This document shows, in pieces, positions 9,418 to 18,424 of a DNA stretch of 64,000 nt. Position 1 is the first letter of the stretch. Each line of letters starts with the position of its first letter. This stretch comes from JARBAU01 sp040414675 (lineage in GTDB: Archaea; Thermoproteota; Nitrososphaeria; Nitrososphaerales; Nitrososphaeraceae), in NCBI GenBank assembly GCA_040414675.1, contig JBEDUN010000067.1, forward strand, positions 1 to 64,000, written 5' to 3'. The notes under the pieces are model-generated. The model saw only the letters and a list, made by a program, of their open reading frames with translations, did not search any database and was not told the origin of the DNA. The position numbers and the translations under genes were made by a program.

Positions 9418-9503
9418 CTGAGCGACTACTTTCTCTGTATATAGTGACTATTTAAGAATACCTCCTAGAAACATTTTATTTAACAATAGTATTCTACAGC
9501 AAG

Positions 9504-9769
9504 ATGAACAAAATCGCAATCGTTAGTATAGCCGTACTAGTGAGCATTGGGGTAATATTGAGAAGCGCCGCACAATATAACACAGCAAGGGCTGCAGAAT
9601 TATGTAAAGTCTTTTTGTGAAAGTCAGACAGGAAAGTCTAATGACTGGGTATTGGGGGTGTAAAGGAAGCTGGTATGATCATAACATGTGCTTAGCTTTC
9701 AATCCACAATCAGGAGACTATGCTAAAGGATATAGAGTAGGCTGGGATAAAGGCGTCTATAAAAAATAG
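9504..9769 (+). pseudogene. broken exported protein gene (frameshifts)
   Basis: It begins with ATG at 9504 and a clean signal peptide (MNKIAIVSIAVLVSIGVIL, then TARAAELC), but this frame ends at a TGA near 9619. A different frame then gives TGYWGCKGSWYDHNMC and AFNPQSGDYAKGYRVGWDKG, ending at TAG 9767-9769. The third frame bridges the two with a CESQTGKSNDW segment. Joined, the product would be a small secreted protein of about 85 residues with paired cysteines and a Tyr/Trp/Gly-rich tail. At least two indels are needed, so it is probably dead, unless the assembly is wrong here. Confidence 0.55.
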
Positions 9770-10249
9770 TGCTAATTTTTTACTTATTTTCTAGATTCTA
9801 TGGAATCTGCCTGCAGACGATAAGAATAAGCTATAAGTAATATACTTATCGCACCTCATAATAGACAGGAATATCTATCATAATGACAAGATGTTGATCT
9901 ATAAATCTGATCTCTCAGTTAAGAATAGGTTTTTAATATGTCAAGTTTCACACCTTTTGGAAAAACACTACTTCTGATATAATTAAGGCCCACTATTCAG
10001 TTTTTCTTACATGAGCCAGTTGCTAAGCTGAGACTTTGAATATAGATAAAGACTGAATATAATAGCTGCGCGCCTTCTAAAAGAAATTTTGACTACGATC
10101 ATCCAAGATTAAGCCAGCGCATTATACAAGTACGCGTTTTCTACCTATCTTTAATTTTTCCAAACTTATATGTAGATATTCACTTCTATTTGCATAATTA
10201 ATATTATATTCGATGACGTAGTTTGTCTGCTAAATATTTCTATCTTTGA
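9770..10249. other. 480-base intergenic region
   Basis: No ORF or RNA recognised. It contains a TTTTTAATATG segment followed by TTTCACAC that is loosely repeated at about 13484-13510 in another spacer, possibly a shared promoter-like sequence. The resemblance is weak. Confidence 0.35.
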
Positions 10250-11185
10250 TCAAGTATGAGATGGTGGCAGTGTAGCTTTTATCAAGACATAATCAATAAT
10301 TTCTTTTTGAGATAAATCTTTCATCTTCATTGCGGAGATATGGACGATTCTCTCGACAAAATCAATATGTAAAGATCTTGCAAGTGAAAATACCTTTGTC
10401 TTAAATCTCTTTTTTAATTCACTTCTATTTTGAATATAATAGTCTGCAGATGGCTCATACACATGATGTCCGATACATTGAATGTATTGTATGTCAAAGC
10501 CCTCTGTTGTTATTTCTGATTTTATCTTCTCTAAGCTATAGTGCTCAGATGCCCAAGTGAAATAAAGGATCCCAAGTTTTGCAAATTGATGTAAAGATGA
10601 ACGGTGTGATAGTTTTGAACCAATAACTGGAAGTGCAATTACAATCAAACCTCCAGGTTTTAGAACTCGTTTAGACTCACTCAAGAATTTAGATAGTGGT
10701 TTGAAATGTTGTGCAGATTCTAAAGCAATTATTCTATCAACACAATTATTTGCAAAAGGCAATATTGTTGCAGTAGAATTTACTAAAGATATGGCAGCAG
10801 CAGTATTAGTTCCATTAGTTTGTTCACACCTTGCATCTGCATTTATCATTTCATAGGTCAAATCAGTTTTAATTAATCTGACAGATATCAAAAAAGATAT
10901 GTTCTTTAAAGATCTATGCAATTGTTTGAGATTAATATCAATACAAAAAATATCTAAGAGATTACGTTCGTTATTATTATATCGCAAGTTCCAAAGCACT
11001 GCTGGAGCACAAAATCCACTCCCAATGTCTATAACTTTTTTTGCAGATTGTAAATCAGCAAGTTCACCAACCAACTCGCATAGTTTTGCTTGTGCTTCTA
11101 CAGGATTAGTTGTAGTTGGAGTCCAATAACCAAAGTTAAGCATGTCGTACTTGTTATTGTTATTGTTATTGTTGTTGTCATTCAA
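10250..11185 (-). CDS. class I SAM-dependent methyltransferase
   Basis: A Rossmann-fold methyltransferase of 311 residues. The S-adenosylmethionine motif I is VIDIGSGFC at 51-59. Later blocks follow the order expected for the UbiE/sterol/cyclopropane-type group: LPFANNCVDRIIALES near 145-160 and RVLKPGGLIVIALP near 175-190. The N-terminus begins with a run of Asn encoded by a GTT/ATT-type repeat (about 11150-11180), which could slip. A YWTP motif precedes the fold. Small-molecule or lipid methylation is likely; the substrate is not evident, and there is no operon partner. Confidence 0.75.
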   Translation of the reverse strand: MNDNNNNNNNNKYDMLNFGYWTPTTTNPVEAQAKLCELVGELADLQSAKKVIDIGSGFCAPAVLWNLRYNNNERNLLDIFCIDINLKQLHRSLKNISFLISVRLIKTDLTYEMINADARCEQTNGTNTAAAISLVNSTATILPFANNCVDRIIALESAQHFKPLSKFLSESKRVLKPGGLIVIALPVIGSKLSHRSSLHQFAKLGILYFTWASEHYSLEKIKSEITTEGFDIQYIQCIGHHVYEPSADYYIQNRSELKKRFKTKVFSLARSLHIDFVERIVHISAMKMKDLSQKEIIDYVLIKATLPPSHT

Positions 11186-12189
11186 CGCATATTTTACAAA
11201 TGGTGTTATAGAATTATAGAGTTTGACTATGTCCCTTTCATTTCTTCTATTTATCCATAAAATAGATTTTAAGGAATTGAATAATAAAAGAAGATTTGAG
11301 TTTATAATATCAATTGGTCAGCATGTAGTATAATATATTTGAAGTGCTAACTGATGAAATGTGTTCTTTACTAGTTGATTGAAAAGATAACTGAACTGTA
11401 GGATTATATATTCACAAAATACCAAAAACGCAGAATAAATACTCATTCTGCCGGTGTGATCATTATGATATTAGACTCGTCCCATCTGTAGAATTGGGAT
11501 TTAGTAGACTCGTCCCATCTGTAGAATTGGGATTTAGCGCGCACCCAATGGTGGGCATCTACAAAAATTCAATATCAAATAAAGGCATGTCATTATAGCA
11601 ATGGTAACAAACTAGTTGACAAGTTTTTAAATAGATATTATTGTATTGATAGCATTACAAATTCTCATCTTTCGGTGATAAAGTAACAGGCTCATTTTTT
11701 CAAATTATGGACAACAAAAATCTTGCAATGATTGTTATTTCAGGATTAGTAGCATTGTTAGCAAGTTGTGCGGCTATTTCTTGAGAGATCGCATTTGCAT
11801 TTGCATGTGGACATATTAGTTTTAATTCACGGCGTGTGAACATAGTATTGACTTATACAATGCCGTTGCTGATTGCAAATCGCTATTGAAGTGAAGTTGT
11901 TGTCTGAAAGACATTCCTAGATGCGTTCATATTCTTGCTGCAAATTTGAAATTGCTTACGTATACTCTGACTGAACCTCCATAGATATTGTTATTGAAAT
12001 TATAGTTAAGACTAGAATTGAGTGTACTGTTATGTTTTTCTGGTGGATATGTTGTGATACATTATCCATAGAGTTTAATTTTTTAAGGTACACTTATCTA
12101 ATTAATCCAGCGTATTGATACCACAAATGTTATAATAATAATGCAATAATGCAAGTACACTTAGGCATTTGTACTTTAAATTTTAATAG
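11186..12189. other. 1-kb intergenic region with tandem repeat
   Basis: It holds the 33-bp tandem duplication at 11472-11537. A tiny ORF at 11707-11784 (25 codons: MDNKNLAMIVISGLVALL then ASCAAIS) could be a membrane peptide, and its frame stays open for about 34 more codons past the TGA, so it may be a decayed gene. No other feature seen. Confidence 0.4.
11472..11537. repeat. tandem duplication of a 33-bp unit
   Basis: Two identical adjacent copies (11472-11504 and 11505-11537). Each unit starts TAGACTCGTCCCATCTG and contains the inverted pair TCCCA and TGGGA around a 10-base loop, so each can form a small hairpin. A third, imperfect CCCA-TGGG hairpin follows at about 11543-11555. The lack of divergence suggests a recent duplication or selection. 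Confidence 0.75.
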
Positions 12190-12840
12190 ATGTTGATTAA
12201 TCACACAAATGTATTAAGAACGGATATGATAAATGCGGTTAGTATATGTGTATTCCTAGCTGGTATTATATTGATAATTATACTGTCTAACAGTACTAAT
12301 ATTAGTTTAGCATCACAAAATTCCACAGTATCGAATATTTTCACCTACATCAATTCCACCTTTGGGATAAAGATGCAGATTCCCTCTGATTGGGATCTAC
12401 AAGAGGTTGGGGATATGTTGAACAAGTCCACCGTCACAATTATCCGACTAACACCGGCATTTGACATTCATAAATTATTTGATACGGATCCGAGCGATGG
12501 CAATACTTATGTAGATATTAATTTGCAAAAGAATAATCGTAACATATCTTTGGATACTCTGATGAAGAATAACATAAGCACTATCAAGAATGACAATAAT
12601 ACTTCAGATTTTAAATTATTGTACTCAACAACCGGTGCCAATCTTGCAGGACGAAAAGCCTACACAATGGTTTGCACTAGCACAAACAACGGGCTAGAGA
12701 CCATTACTATGGATAGTGCAGCCCTTTGCGGAAATAGGATTTATTCTGCTACGTTTAATGCGGAACCATCGAGTTATGCAGAACTTGCGAAGACAGCGCA
12801 AAAGATGATTGGATCACTTAGGCTTACTACAACGTCTTAA
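12190..12840 (+). CDS. exported PsbP-like protein
   Basis: A 216-residue exported protein with a signal anchor (about 13-40) and a mature domain that starts with a YINSTFGIKMQIPSDWDLQ-type motif, the hallmark of the PsbP/MOG1-like fold common in ammonia-oxidising archaea. Two cysteines (in MVCTS and ALCGN) could form a disulfide. Sequons are frequent. The function in archaea is unknown; the plant PsbP role in photosystem II does not apply. The ATG at 12226 (second Met, MINAVS) gives a better signal peptide and is about 48 bases after a TTTAAA box, so the true start may be there. Confidence 0.65.
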   Translation: MLINHTNVLRTDMINAVSICVFLAGIILIIILSNSTNISLASQNSTVSNIFTYINSTFGIKMQIPSDWDLQEVGDMLNKSTVTIIRLTPAFDIHKLFDTDPSDGNTYVDINLQKNNRNISLDTLMKNNISTIKNDNNTSDFKLLYSTTGANLAGRKAYTMVCTSTNNGLETITMDSAALCGNRIYSATFNAEPSSYAELAKTAQKMIGSLRLTTTS

Positions 12841-13319
12841 CTCTTCAGGTAATTGATAAGATTGTTAACCAACTATATCAAGGGTAATAATAGTTTGATT
12901 TTAGTTGTCACTTGAACGCCTATTTTTAATATTGAATGATCGCTCTTCGTCATTGCCATACTAGGGATAGTACTTGTTGTTTCTAGTTGTGCTAAGTTAT
13001 CTTGTACTTTCTTGGTTCGTTAGTTCCTATGTTCTCTCATTGGCCGCTCTGGCTTTCCTGAATAGACATTGGTAGCGAATGCGCTAAAAGGGATAAGAAA
13101 ACTGGCACATCTAAGCCAACTTTGCATATCCCACTTTCTTTACTACTGCTATTATAATCTGTAAATAGAAAGCTGTACAGATCTATAGTGCGGAAAGTAT
13201 AGCCAGGACAAACCAAAGACCAGCATTATAGGTTGTTTTTACTAGGTACTCTAGTCCAATTTCGGCCTAGCAAACAAACAGCCTTGTCTTTCAGAAACAG
13301 TACAGCATTCTGTCTTAAC
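12841..13319. other. 479-base intergenic region
   Basis: Mostly featureless. A stretch near 12950-13010 reads as a hydrophobic peptide ending SSCAKL but has no start codon, and may be the remnant of a small lipoprotein-like gene. Confidence 0.35.
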
Positions 13320-13415
13320 ATGAATCCAGACTGTTGCAACTGTAACGAATTCGAAAAGGCTGTGGAAAACGACTGCGAATGTCCCAACAAATGTTGCCAA
13401 CTAACAAGTCCATAG
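13320..13415 (+). CDS. possible 31-residue cysteine-rich peptide
   Basis: From ATG 13320 the frame encodes 31 residues with seven cysteines in a CCxC...CxC...CC pattern (DCCNCNEF and CECPNKCC). Acidic residues lie between them. The frame is open upstream to a TTG at 13233, but that part has no such character. The spacing is reminiscent of metallothionein-like metal clusters. There is no clear TATA box or ribosome-binding site, and the short length makes chance hard to exclude. Confidence 0.4.
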   Translation: MNPDCCNCNEFEKAVENDCECPNKCCQLTSP

Positions 13416-13805
13416 ATTGTTCAAGATTCCAGACATGAGAATATATGCCAGTCTATACATTTAATCTCTCAAATCAAAAAATATTTTTAATATGGTATAT
13501 TTCACACATATTATAAAGGACACTCTTTCGGAAAATTTCTACTGCTCTGATCGAATGTTCGAAATAATTTGATTGAATTTCAACTACTATACTCTATGAG
13601 TTGGTAAACAGATTGCGCGAGTACGCATATTTCAACTTCAGTTTATCCTGACTTTTGTCAACTGACATGAACTATCACTTTTAGATAAATGTACCACAAA
13701 GAAGAAAAGTATTTAAAAATTAAAGAATAGTGATTTTGAATTGGAATATATATGGAATGACTCAACATTATGAACGAGATGGGTTGCATTCCATGAGACG
13801 CATCG
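13416..13805. other. 390-base intergenic region
   Basis: No gene seen. A TATA-like GGAATATATATGG at 13743-13755 lies about 55 bases ahead of the two-domain wHTH gene and is its likely promoter. Confidence 0.4.
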
Positions 13806-14444
13806 GTGGTGAATTCCAGAACGATCAGTCACTCAGATCGCGAGCAAATGGGTCAGGTTATATCAGATAACAGATCAAGAATATATGAGTACATAAAGAA
13901 TCATCCAGGTACCCATCTCAGGAAGTTAAGCAAAAACCTGGGTGTTGCTATGGGAGATACCCAGCATCATCTAGGAGTACTCGATAAGCTCGGATTAATC
14001 AAATCAAGGCGCAAAGGAATGTACAAAGTGTATTATACAGTTTCGATTTTACGTAAAAGAGATGAAGACATTTTAGCGGTTTTGCAGCAAGAGACTCCGA
14101 GGGATATCATTCTATATCTTGTAGAAAATCCTGGTTCGACTCAAGGAGAAATTTCGAATTATATGCGTCTAACTGCACCAACAATCAGTTGGCATATGTC
14201 AAATTTAATAAATGCTCATTTAGTTACCAGTTATAAGGAGGGACGTTTCGTAAAATACTTTATCGAAGGTAACGTTAATGACATAGTTGGTCTCCTTAAA
14301 TCATATTATCCTACAGTTTGGAGCAAACTATCCGATCGACTAGCTGAACTCTTCTTAGACTTGGCATCGGGCTCTAGACCAGACGCGTCAACAGACATCG
14401 ACCAGGCAGCTGATTCAATAGATGAGGAAAAAGCAGGAGAGTAG
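13806..14444 (+). CDS. two-domain winged-helix regulator
   Basis: A 212-residue protein with two successive winged helices. The first (about 22-80) contains HPGTHLRKLSKNLGVAMG and a GLIKSRRKGMYKVYY wing; the second (about 95-155) contains NPGSTQGEISNYMRLTAPTI and a FVKYFIEG wing. This paired arrangement is common in archaea, often next to a small membrane protein, as here: the next gene starts nine bases downstream. The two probably work together, the membrane protein sensing or anchoring. The start used is GTG 13806. The C-terminal tail is acidic. The target is unknown. Confidence 0.75.
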   Translation: MVNSRTISHSDREQMGQVISDNRSRIYEYIKNHPGTHLRKLSKNLGVAMGDTQHHLGVLDKLGLIKSRRKGMYKVYYTVSILRKRDEDILAVLQQETPRDIILYLVENPGSTQGEISNYMRLTAPTISWHMSNLINAHLVTSYKEGRFVKYFIEGNVNDIVGLLKSYYPTVWSKLSDRLAELFLDLASGSRPDASTDIDQAADSIDEEKAGE

Positions 14445-14452
14445 ATATAGAA

Positions 14453-14920
14453 GTGAATCTTAGAGAATTCAATCAGTGTTACTCGTATACCTATGTTTCT
14501 ACAAAATTAGTTTCTATACTATTATTCATTATGTCATCAGGGATTCAATCTACATCACATAGTGTTTTAGCTATATCAAACCATCGTAGCAGTTATGAGG
14601 AACACGTTACTGATTTATTAGATAAGGGAGATCTAGCAGAGCTTTTTGATCTTGGAACTGGAATATTTGCCGCTATTCTCTTTGCATTGTCTCTTATCGC
14701 ATATAAGAGGATAAAATCAAGACGTATTCTCTATGTCGCAATTGCTTTTGCGATTTTTGCAACACGAGTGATAGTATCAAAACTCGACCTTTTCATACCT
14801 GAGATTGAATCATCAAGTCTAGATCTCATATTGGCAATAATGGGTTTTGCAGCTTTGGGACTATTCTTTATTGCAATAGTTAGACGAGAAAAAATCAAGA
14901 CAAGAACTATGCATCACTAA
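14453..14920 (+). CDS. small membrane protein paired with the wHTH regulator
   Basis: A 155-residue membrane protein starting at GTG. A signal-like segment (about 15-42) is followed by an acidic loop with a DLLDKGDLAELFDLGTG segment, then three hydrophobic stretches (about 65-85, 92-110, 125-143) ending in a basic tail. Small three-helix membrane proteins placed directly after two-domain wHTH genes recur in archaeal genomes. Co-transcription is very likely from the nine-base gap. No enzymatic motif is seen. Confidence 0.65.
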   Translation: MNLREFNQCYSYTYVSTKLVSILLFIMSSGIQSTSHSVLAISNHRSSYEEHVTDLLDKGDLAELFDLGTGIFAAILFALSLIAYKRIKSRRILYVAIAFAIFATRVIVSKLDLFIPEIESSSLDLILAIMGFAALGLFFIAIVRREKIKTRTMHH

Positions 14921-15346
14921 TATAATAATAAAATGAGTTTGTCCCCAAATTTAAAAGAACAGAATATTCTTTTTTTAAACCAAAATCAAATTTGAAATTC
15001 TAACTTCATAATTATCTAGCATTATGATAATAAAATATTTAGTTGGGAATAAATGAGACAATTAGAGAAATCCAGCGTACAAATTGTATATGTAGAGGAA
15101 TTTATGTGTTAATTAAATGAGTAATATTGATCCAAACAGTTATTGAATCGTATCGAATTTTTCATCAAAAGAAATCGTATAGAAATTAAATTTGAGTAAT
15201 ATTGAATTATCTCAATCGCGTCTAATTATCATCCTCAAATCATTAGCCCTCGAAATTTTATTCCTAATAACAATCGTTAAAAATATTTAACCTGTGATCA
15301 TTTTCCTGGTAATGAAACATTTCGAATTTGGAGTTAACAAAACAAA

Positions 15347-15421
15347 CGGACGTTGTAGAATCCAGCAGCCTTAAGGGATGCGCCTCCTACCTAAGTCCTG
15401 AACTGAATTCGCCAACGTCCG
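15347..15421. repeat. 75-base element with 9-bp GC-rich inverted ends
   Basis: CGGACGTTG (15347-15355) and CAACGTCCG (15413-15421) are exact inverse complements around 57 bases that are themselves GC-richer than the flanks. A strong TATA-like TTAAAAATATTTAA lies at 15277-15290, so a short plus-strand transcript carrying this structure is possible. The length is tRNA-like, but no T-arm or anticodon arm can be drawn, so it is not a tRNA. It could be a small RNA or the trace of a mobile element. Confidence 0.35.
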
Positions 15422-15672
15422 CGTGTATAACTGGTTATTTAGTAAGAAATTATCAGTAATATGGGTTATTGAATATATTTATTTATACAAATTAGGTACC
15501 AACTATTAGTTACGATTTATTACTATTTATATTATAAAAAAGACAATTATTTGAATGTTCTCTAGTATTGATATTAAATTAACCAAAAAAGGACTAGTCG
15601 TTGTATTACGACAACTAATACTAAAACTAATCGAATAAAGATAGATATATGAATTTGCTTCAATGATGAAAG

Positions 15673-15786
15673 ATGGATATTGCTCTAAGATTTGATCTCA
15701 TTACAATTGTAGGTGTCATGCTATTTTTGTTACATGTCGCTGCAATTGTTGTTCCCACTAGATCAAAAAGAAAAAACGAAGGCTAG
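15673..15786 (+). CDS. possible 37-residue single-TM peptide
   Basis: From ATG 15673 the frame gives a short N-terminus (MDIALRFD), one hydrophobic helix (LITIVGVMLFLLHVAAIVV) and a basic end (PTRSKRKNEG). The topology is typical of real small membrane proteins, with positive charges on the cytoplasmic side. It is isolated and has no recognised family. Confidence 0.4.
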   Translation: MDIALRFDLITIVGVMLFLLHVAAIVVPTRSKRKNEG

Positions 15787-16086
15787 GATCGAGTAGTCCT
15801 CGATTTAGAGTATTACCATAGCCGCCGAGTCTCACACTCTGCAATAATAGTTAACCAGTATATAAGATCGATAATTGACGATGTATTATTAGAAAGATAT
15901 CGAACTGAGTGGTCGAGAAAACCCAGAATCATGACGAGGCAGGTTAGGTAAATTGAAATGGTGAATGAAAAATGGTAATTGAAGAGAGGTTCAAATGAAA
16001 ATAGTTAAGCAATTGTACCTAAAATCTAACATTATAAAATGTCCCCTAAGGGAGCCAACAGTATGATATAAATGCTGCTAACATCG

Positions 16087-16124
16087 TAGCGTGAATAGCT
16101 GCAAGATAGCAACAAATCACGCTA
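16087..16124. repeat. 8-bp perfect hairpin
   Basis: TAGCGTGA (16087-16094) and TCACGCTA (16117-16124) pair around a 22-base loop that contains a second small dyad (TAGCTGCAAGATAGCA). No T-run follows, so it is not an obvious terminator. It may be part of a small RNA or a binding site. Confidence 0.35.
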
Positions 16125-16549
16125 ACTTTGTTTAGTAACTAATTAAAATTCTAGTTGAAGACATCAAATGTAATTTAGGTTTCAAATATTAGCACTTTCA
16201 AATATAAAATCTAATCGGCTGACATCTTTGTTATATGGTTACTAAAATTCGAAGTGATGATATTTCATGAGATTTTTATAGCCAATTGGAAAACATTTCA
16301 TACTTTGAATTTAAATTATCCCAGTATTAGCAAAAGTCCTGCAGATATGCGCCTCTTTAGGATTTACTATGCAGATGCTAGTTGAGTTAATGCTAGTCTT
16401 GTTGATATGCTCTGTCGACGATGTTTCAGATGGGCAGCGATGGATAATTGGTTGACGCTCAGGAATAGCCTAATTACATCACAATGTATTTTCCAAGCCA
16501 AATTAGATTGGCTGGTTAAAAATCAGCTAGACTTGGTAAGTCTTTTTTA

Positions 16550-16894
16550 TTAGCCCGTATTCCCTAGAGCCTGATCAGCCTGTGTTAGATGCATCATTGC
16601 TCCTTGATTATCACCACTTTTCAAGGCTTGAATTCCGGCATCCAAGTGCATCTTTGCTGATTGTCCAGAAGAGGAACTCGAAAGACCCTGTTCTGCTGCA
16701 TTCAAATGCATCATTGCTCCTTGACTGTCACCACTTTTCAAGGCTTTAATCCCTTCATCCAGATGCATTTTTGGCGTTATTGCTTGAGCAGACGCTAAAG
16801 GTGTACCAATGAAGTTGACACTGACAAACATTGAGAGACCCAATGCCATAGATAGCAAAAGGCTAATACTCAAGATAGTATTTCTGTTCATCAA
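16550..16894 (-). CDS. small exported repeat protein
   Basis: A 114-residue exported protein: signal peptide with an ASAQA cleavage-like site near residue 37, then two near-identical units of about 39 residues that share KMHLDxGIxALKSGDxQGAM followed by MHL. The heptad-like, Ala/Leu-rich pattern predicts helix-turn-helix pairs like short TPR or SlyX-like repeats. Met and His recur in each unit (KMH, MMH), so copper or another soft metal might bind, but that is speculative. A TATA-like AAATAAAATATT lies about 25 bases before the start, which suits leaderless expression. Confidence 0.65.
   Translation of the reverse strand: MMNRNTILSISLLLSMALGLSMFVSVNFIGTPLASAQAITPKMHLDEGIKALKSGDSQGAMMHLNAAEQGLSSSSSGQSAKMHLDAGIQALKSGDNQGAMMHLTQADQALGNTG
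16589..16776. repeat. 117-bp period internal duplication
   Basis: Within the exported repeat protein gene, DNA of about 16591-16656 is repeated with few changes at about 16708-16776 (for example GCATCATTGCTCCTTGA in both). The offset of 117 bases equals 39 codons. High DNA identity implies recent duplication. Confidence 0.7.
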
Positions 16895-17170
16895 AGCACA
16901 ATTACGAATATTTTATTTAAAGATTAGTAATTGAACTCTAAAGGAGACTTGACTAGAAAACTTTCCTATTCGACAGCAAAAGGGTGAACATTTTAGACTT
17001 TAATTTGTAATTTGCAATTTTAATAAAATTATCTTGTAATACCATAATTGAACTCAGAAATGGTCACTCATGACTGCCAAGTTCGATAAGATTTTTAGAT
17101 TGATTCATGTGCATTTAATTGCAATCGGATACGATTTAATATTAAGAGTTCTATATATAAACAGAAATAG

Positions 17171-17572
17171 ATGGAATCAGTCTCATCATCTTATGAATCA
17201 AGTCACCATCAATTAAAACGAAATGAATTGTTCTTTTCAGAAATTGCGCCAATATGGTCTGGACGGTTAATTCAAGCCAAAGACAAAATTTCTCCCATTT
17301 CGATTACAAGGCTAAAATGGTACCAAGACCTTAAGAATTCGTCATCGTGTGTAGTTGGTGAAGCACATGGATTCTCCGCTGATTACGTAACTAAATGCGG
17401 AGAATGCAACAAATTGGCCTGGAGGTTTATGTTTTTCTTCTTGATACAATCCGATTCAAGAATTGAGAGAACAATTGTCAGATTTGTACATCATTGGAAT
17501 AAAGAGCATTGCTCTAAATCAAACATCAGACCTCGATCAATATTACAAATTAGTGGAAATACTTGTTGCTAA
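17171..17572 (+). CDS. conserved-looking hypothetical with CxxC
   Basis: A soluble 133-residue protein of unknown function. A central GEAHGFSADYVTKCGECNKL segment (about 64-83) holds a CxxC, and a HHWNKEHC segment (about 107-114) supplies His and Cys that could complete a zinc site. Its C-terminus ends NTCC. A TATA-like TTTAATATTAA at 17134-17144 lies at a plausible leaderless distance from ATG 17171. I cannot name a family with confidence. Confidence 0.5.
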   Translation: MESVSSSYESSHHQLKRNELFFSEIAPIWSGRLIQAKDKISPISITRLKWYQDLKNSSSCVVGEAHGFSADYVTKCGECNKLAWRFMFFFLIQSDSRIERTIVRFVHHWNKEHCSKSNIRPRSILQISGNTCC

Positions 17573-17860
17573 AAGGGCAAGGATTACCACGAATATGAAA
17601 CTAATAACGATCTTTAAAAGTCAGACATTTTTGTAATGTCGATACTTATTACTAGTATCAATTTTTGGATTCCATTCCTAGGTTAAGAATAATAATGTAG
17701 TGATTTTCTATTGGCACTGAATCCTTTGACGAACTAATGCAACGAAATAGTGAAGATTCAATAGAAGAACTTGGTTAATCATCACTTAGATACACATACA
17801 GTGATACAGATTGATTTGTGTAGAAGTTGCAGAGAAAGGATCTTTTAACTTTAGTTTTTC
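17573..17860. other. intergenic, nothing recognised
   Basis: AT-rich spacer after the CxxC protein. No gene or RNA seen before the membrane-protein fragment that begins at 17861. Confidence 0.35.
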
Positions 17861-18019
17861 ATAACTATCATTCTTGTTTTTGTAATCATATTCGTTTGTG
17901 GATATCTGTTGAAAGTGGAGTTTGCTGCAGAACATATTCTGAAAGGCTGTTCTCCAATCACTTTAGATCGTAATGGAATACCCAGTAAGTGGAGATGTCC
18001 CGCATCCGTTCTTCGGTAG
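17861..18019 (+). pseudogene. membrane-protein reading frame without a normal start
   Basis: The frame from a TAG at 17852-17854 to TAG 18017-18019 encodes a convincing small exported protein: a hydrophobic helix (ITIILVFVIIFVCGYLL), then KVEFAAEHILKGCSPITLDR and a KWRCPASV end with two Cys. But no ATG, GTG or TTG precedes the hydrophobic segment. Either the 5' end has been lost or frameshifted, or an unusual start (ATA or ATT) is used. The next possible ORF begins at the following base. Confidence 0.4.
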
Positions 18020-18424
18020 TTGGATCAATTATGTAGAATGCCTCGTTATTTTTATGGTAAAGTAGTCAACGAAATTCTTGGTTATAGTATCTTGCCTCGT
18101 CATTATTCTTGTATACTTGTCTTCTATATAATGTCCATTTTTGCACATCTCCAAAAAATGCAAATAATTGATAAGATAATGTGCAAAATTGTGAAGACTA
18201 ATCAATCGTATAATAATATCAGTATGAGAAGTAGATTGTCACAAAAAAATTCACATAGTGAAAGTAACCATAGACAATCTGGTAGTGATCAATTCCTTTT
18301 ATTAATTGCAAATAAAAAAATTGAAGGATGTATAGCTACCTCACTATACTGCGTACAGGATTACTTCGATCTAAATTTTGATTTTGCTTTTTATAAGCCA
18401 CCATTGCATAACATGAGAGTCTAA
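18020..18424 (+). CDS. doubtful hypothetical protein
   Basis: A frame of 134 codons from TTG. The first part looks non-coding, but the second half, from about codon 55, has a more ordinary composition (DQFLLLIANKKIEGCIATSL). It overlaps the end of the convergent minus-strand gene by four bases. It may be a shorter gene from an internal ATG, or chance. Confidence 0.25.
   Translation: MDQLCRMPRYFYGKVVNEILGYSILPRHYSCILVFYIMSIFAHLQKMQIIDKIMCKIVKTNQSYNNISMRSRLSQKNSHSESNHRQSGSDQFLLLIANKKIEGCIATSLYCVQDYFDLNFDFAFYKPPLHNMRV

Larger units (their letters stand above)
14921..16549. other. 1.6-kb intergenic region
   Basis: The longest gene-poor stretch here. It holds a 75-base inverted-repeat element (15347-15421), a mini membrane ORF (15673-15786) and an 8-bp hairpin (16087-16124). 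A TCCCCTAAGGGA dyad lies near 16041. No larger gene is present in either strand. Confidence 0.5.

Noticed and set aside
15347..15421. Possible tRNA because of length and GC-rich ends
   Set aside because: No T-arm, D-arm or anticodon arm can be drawn.
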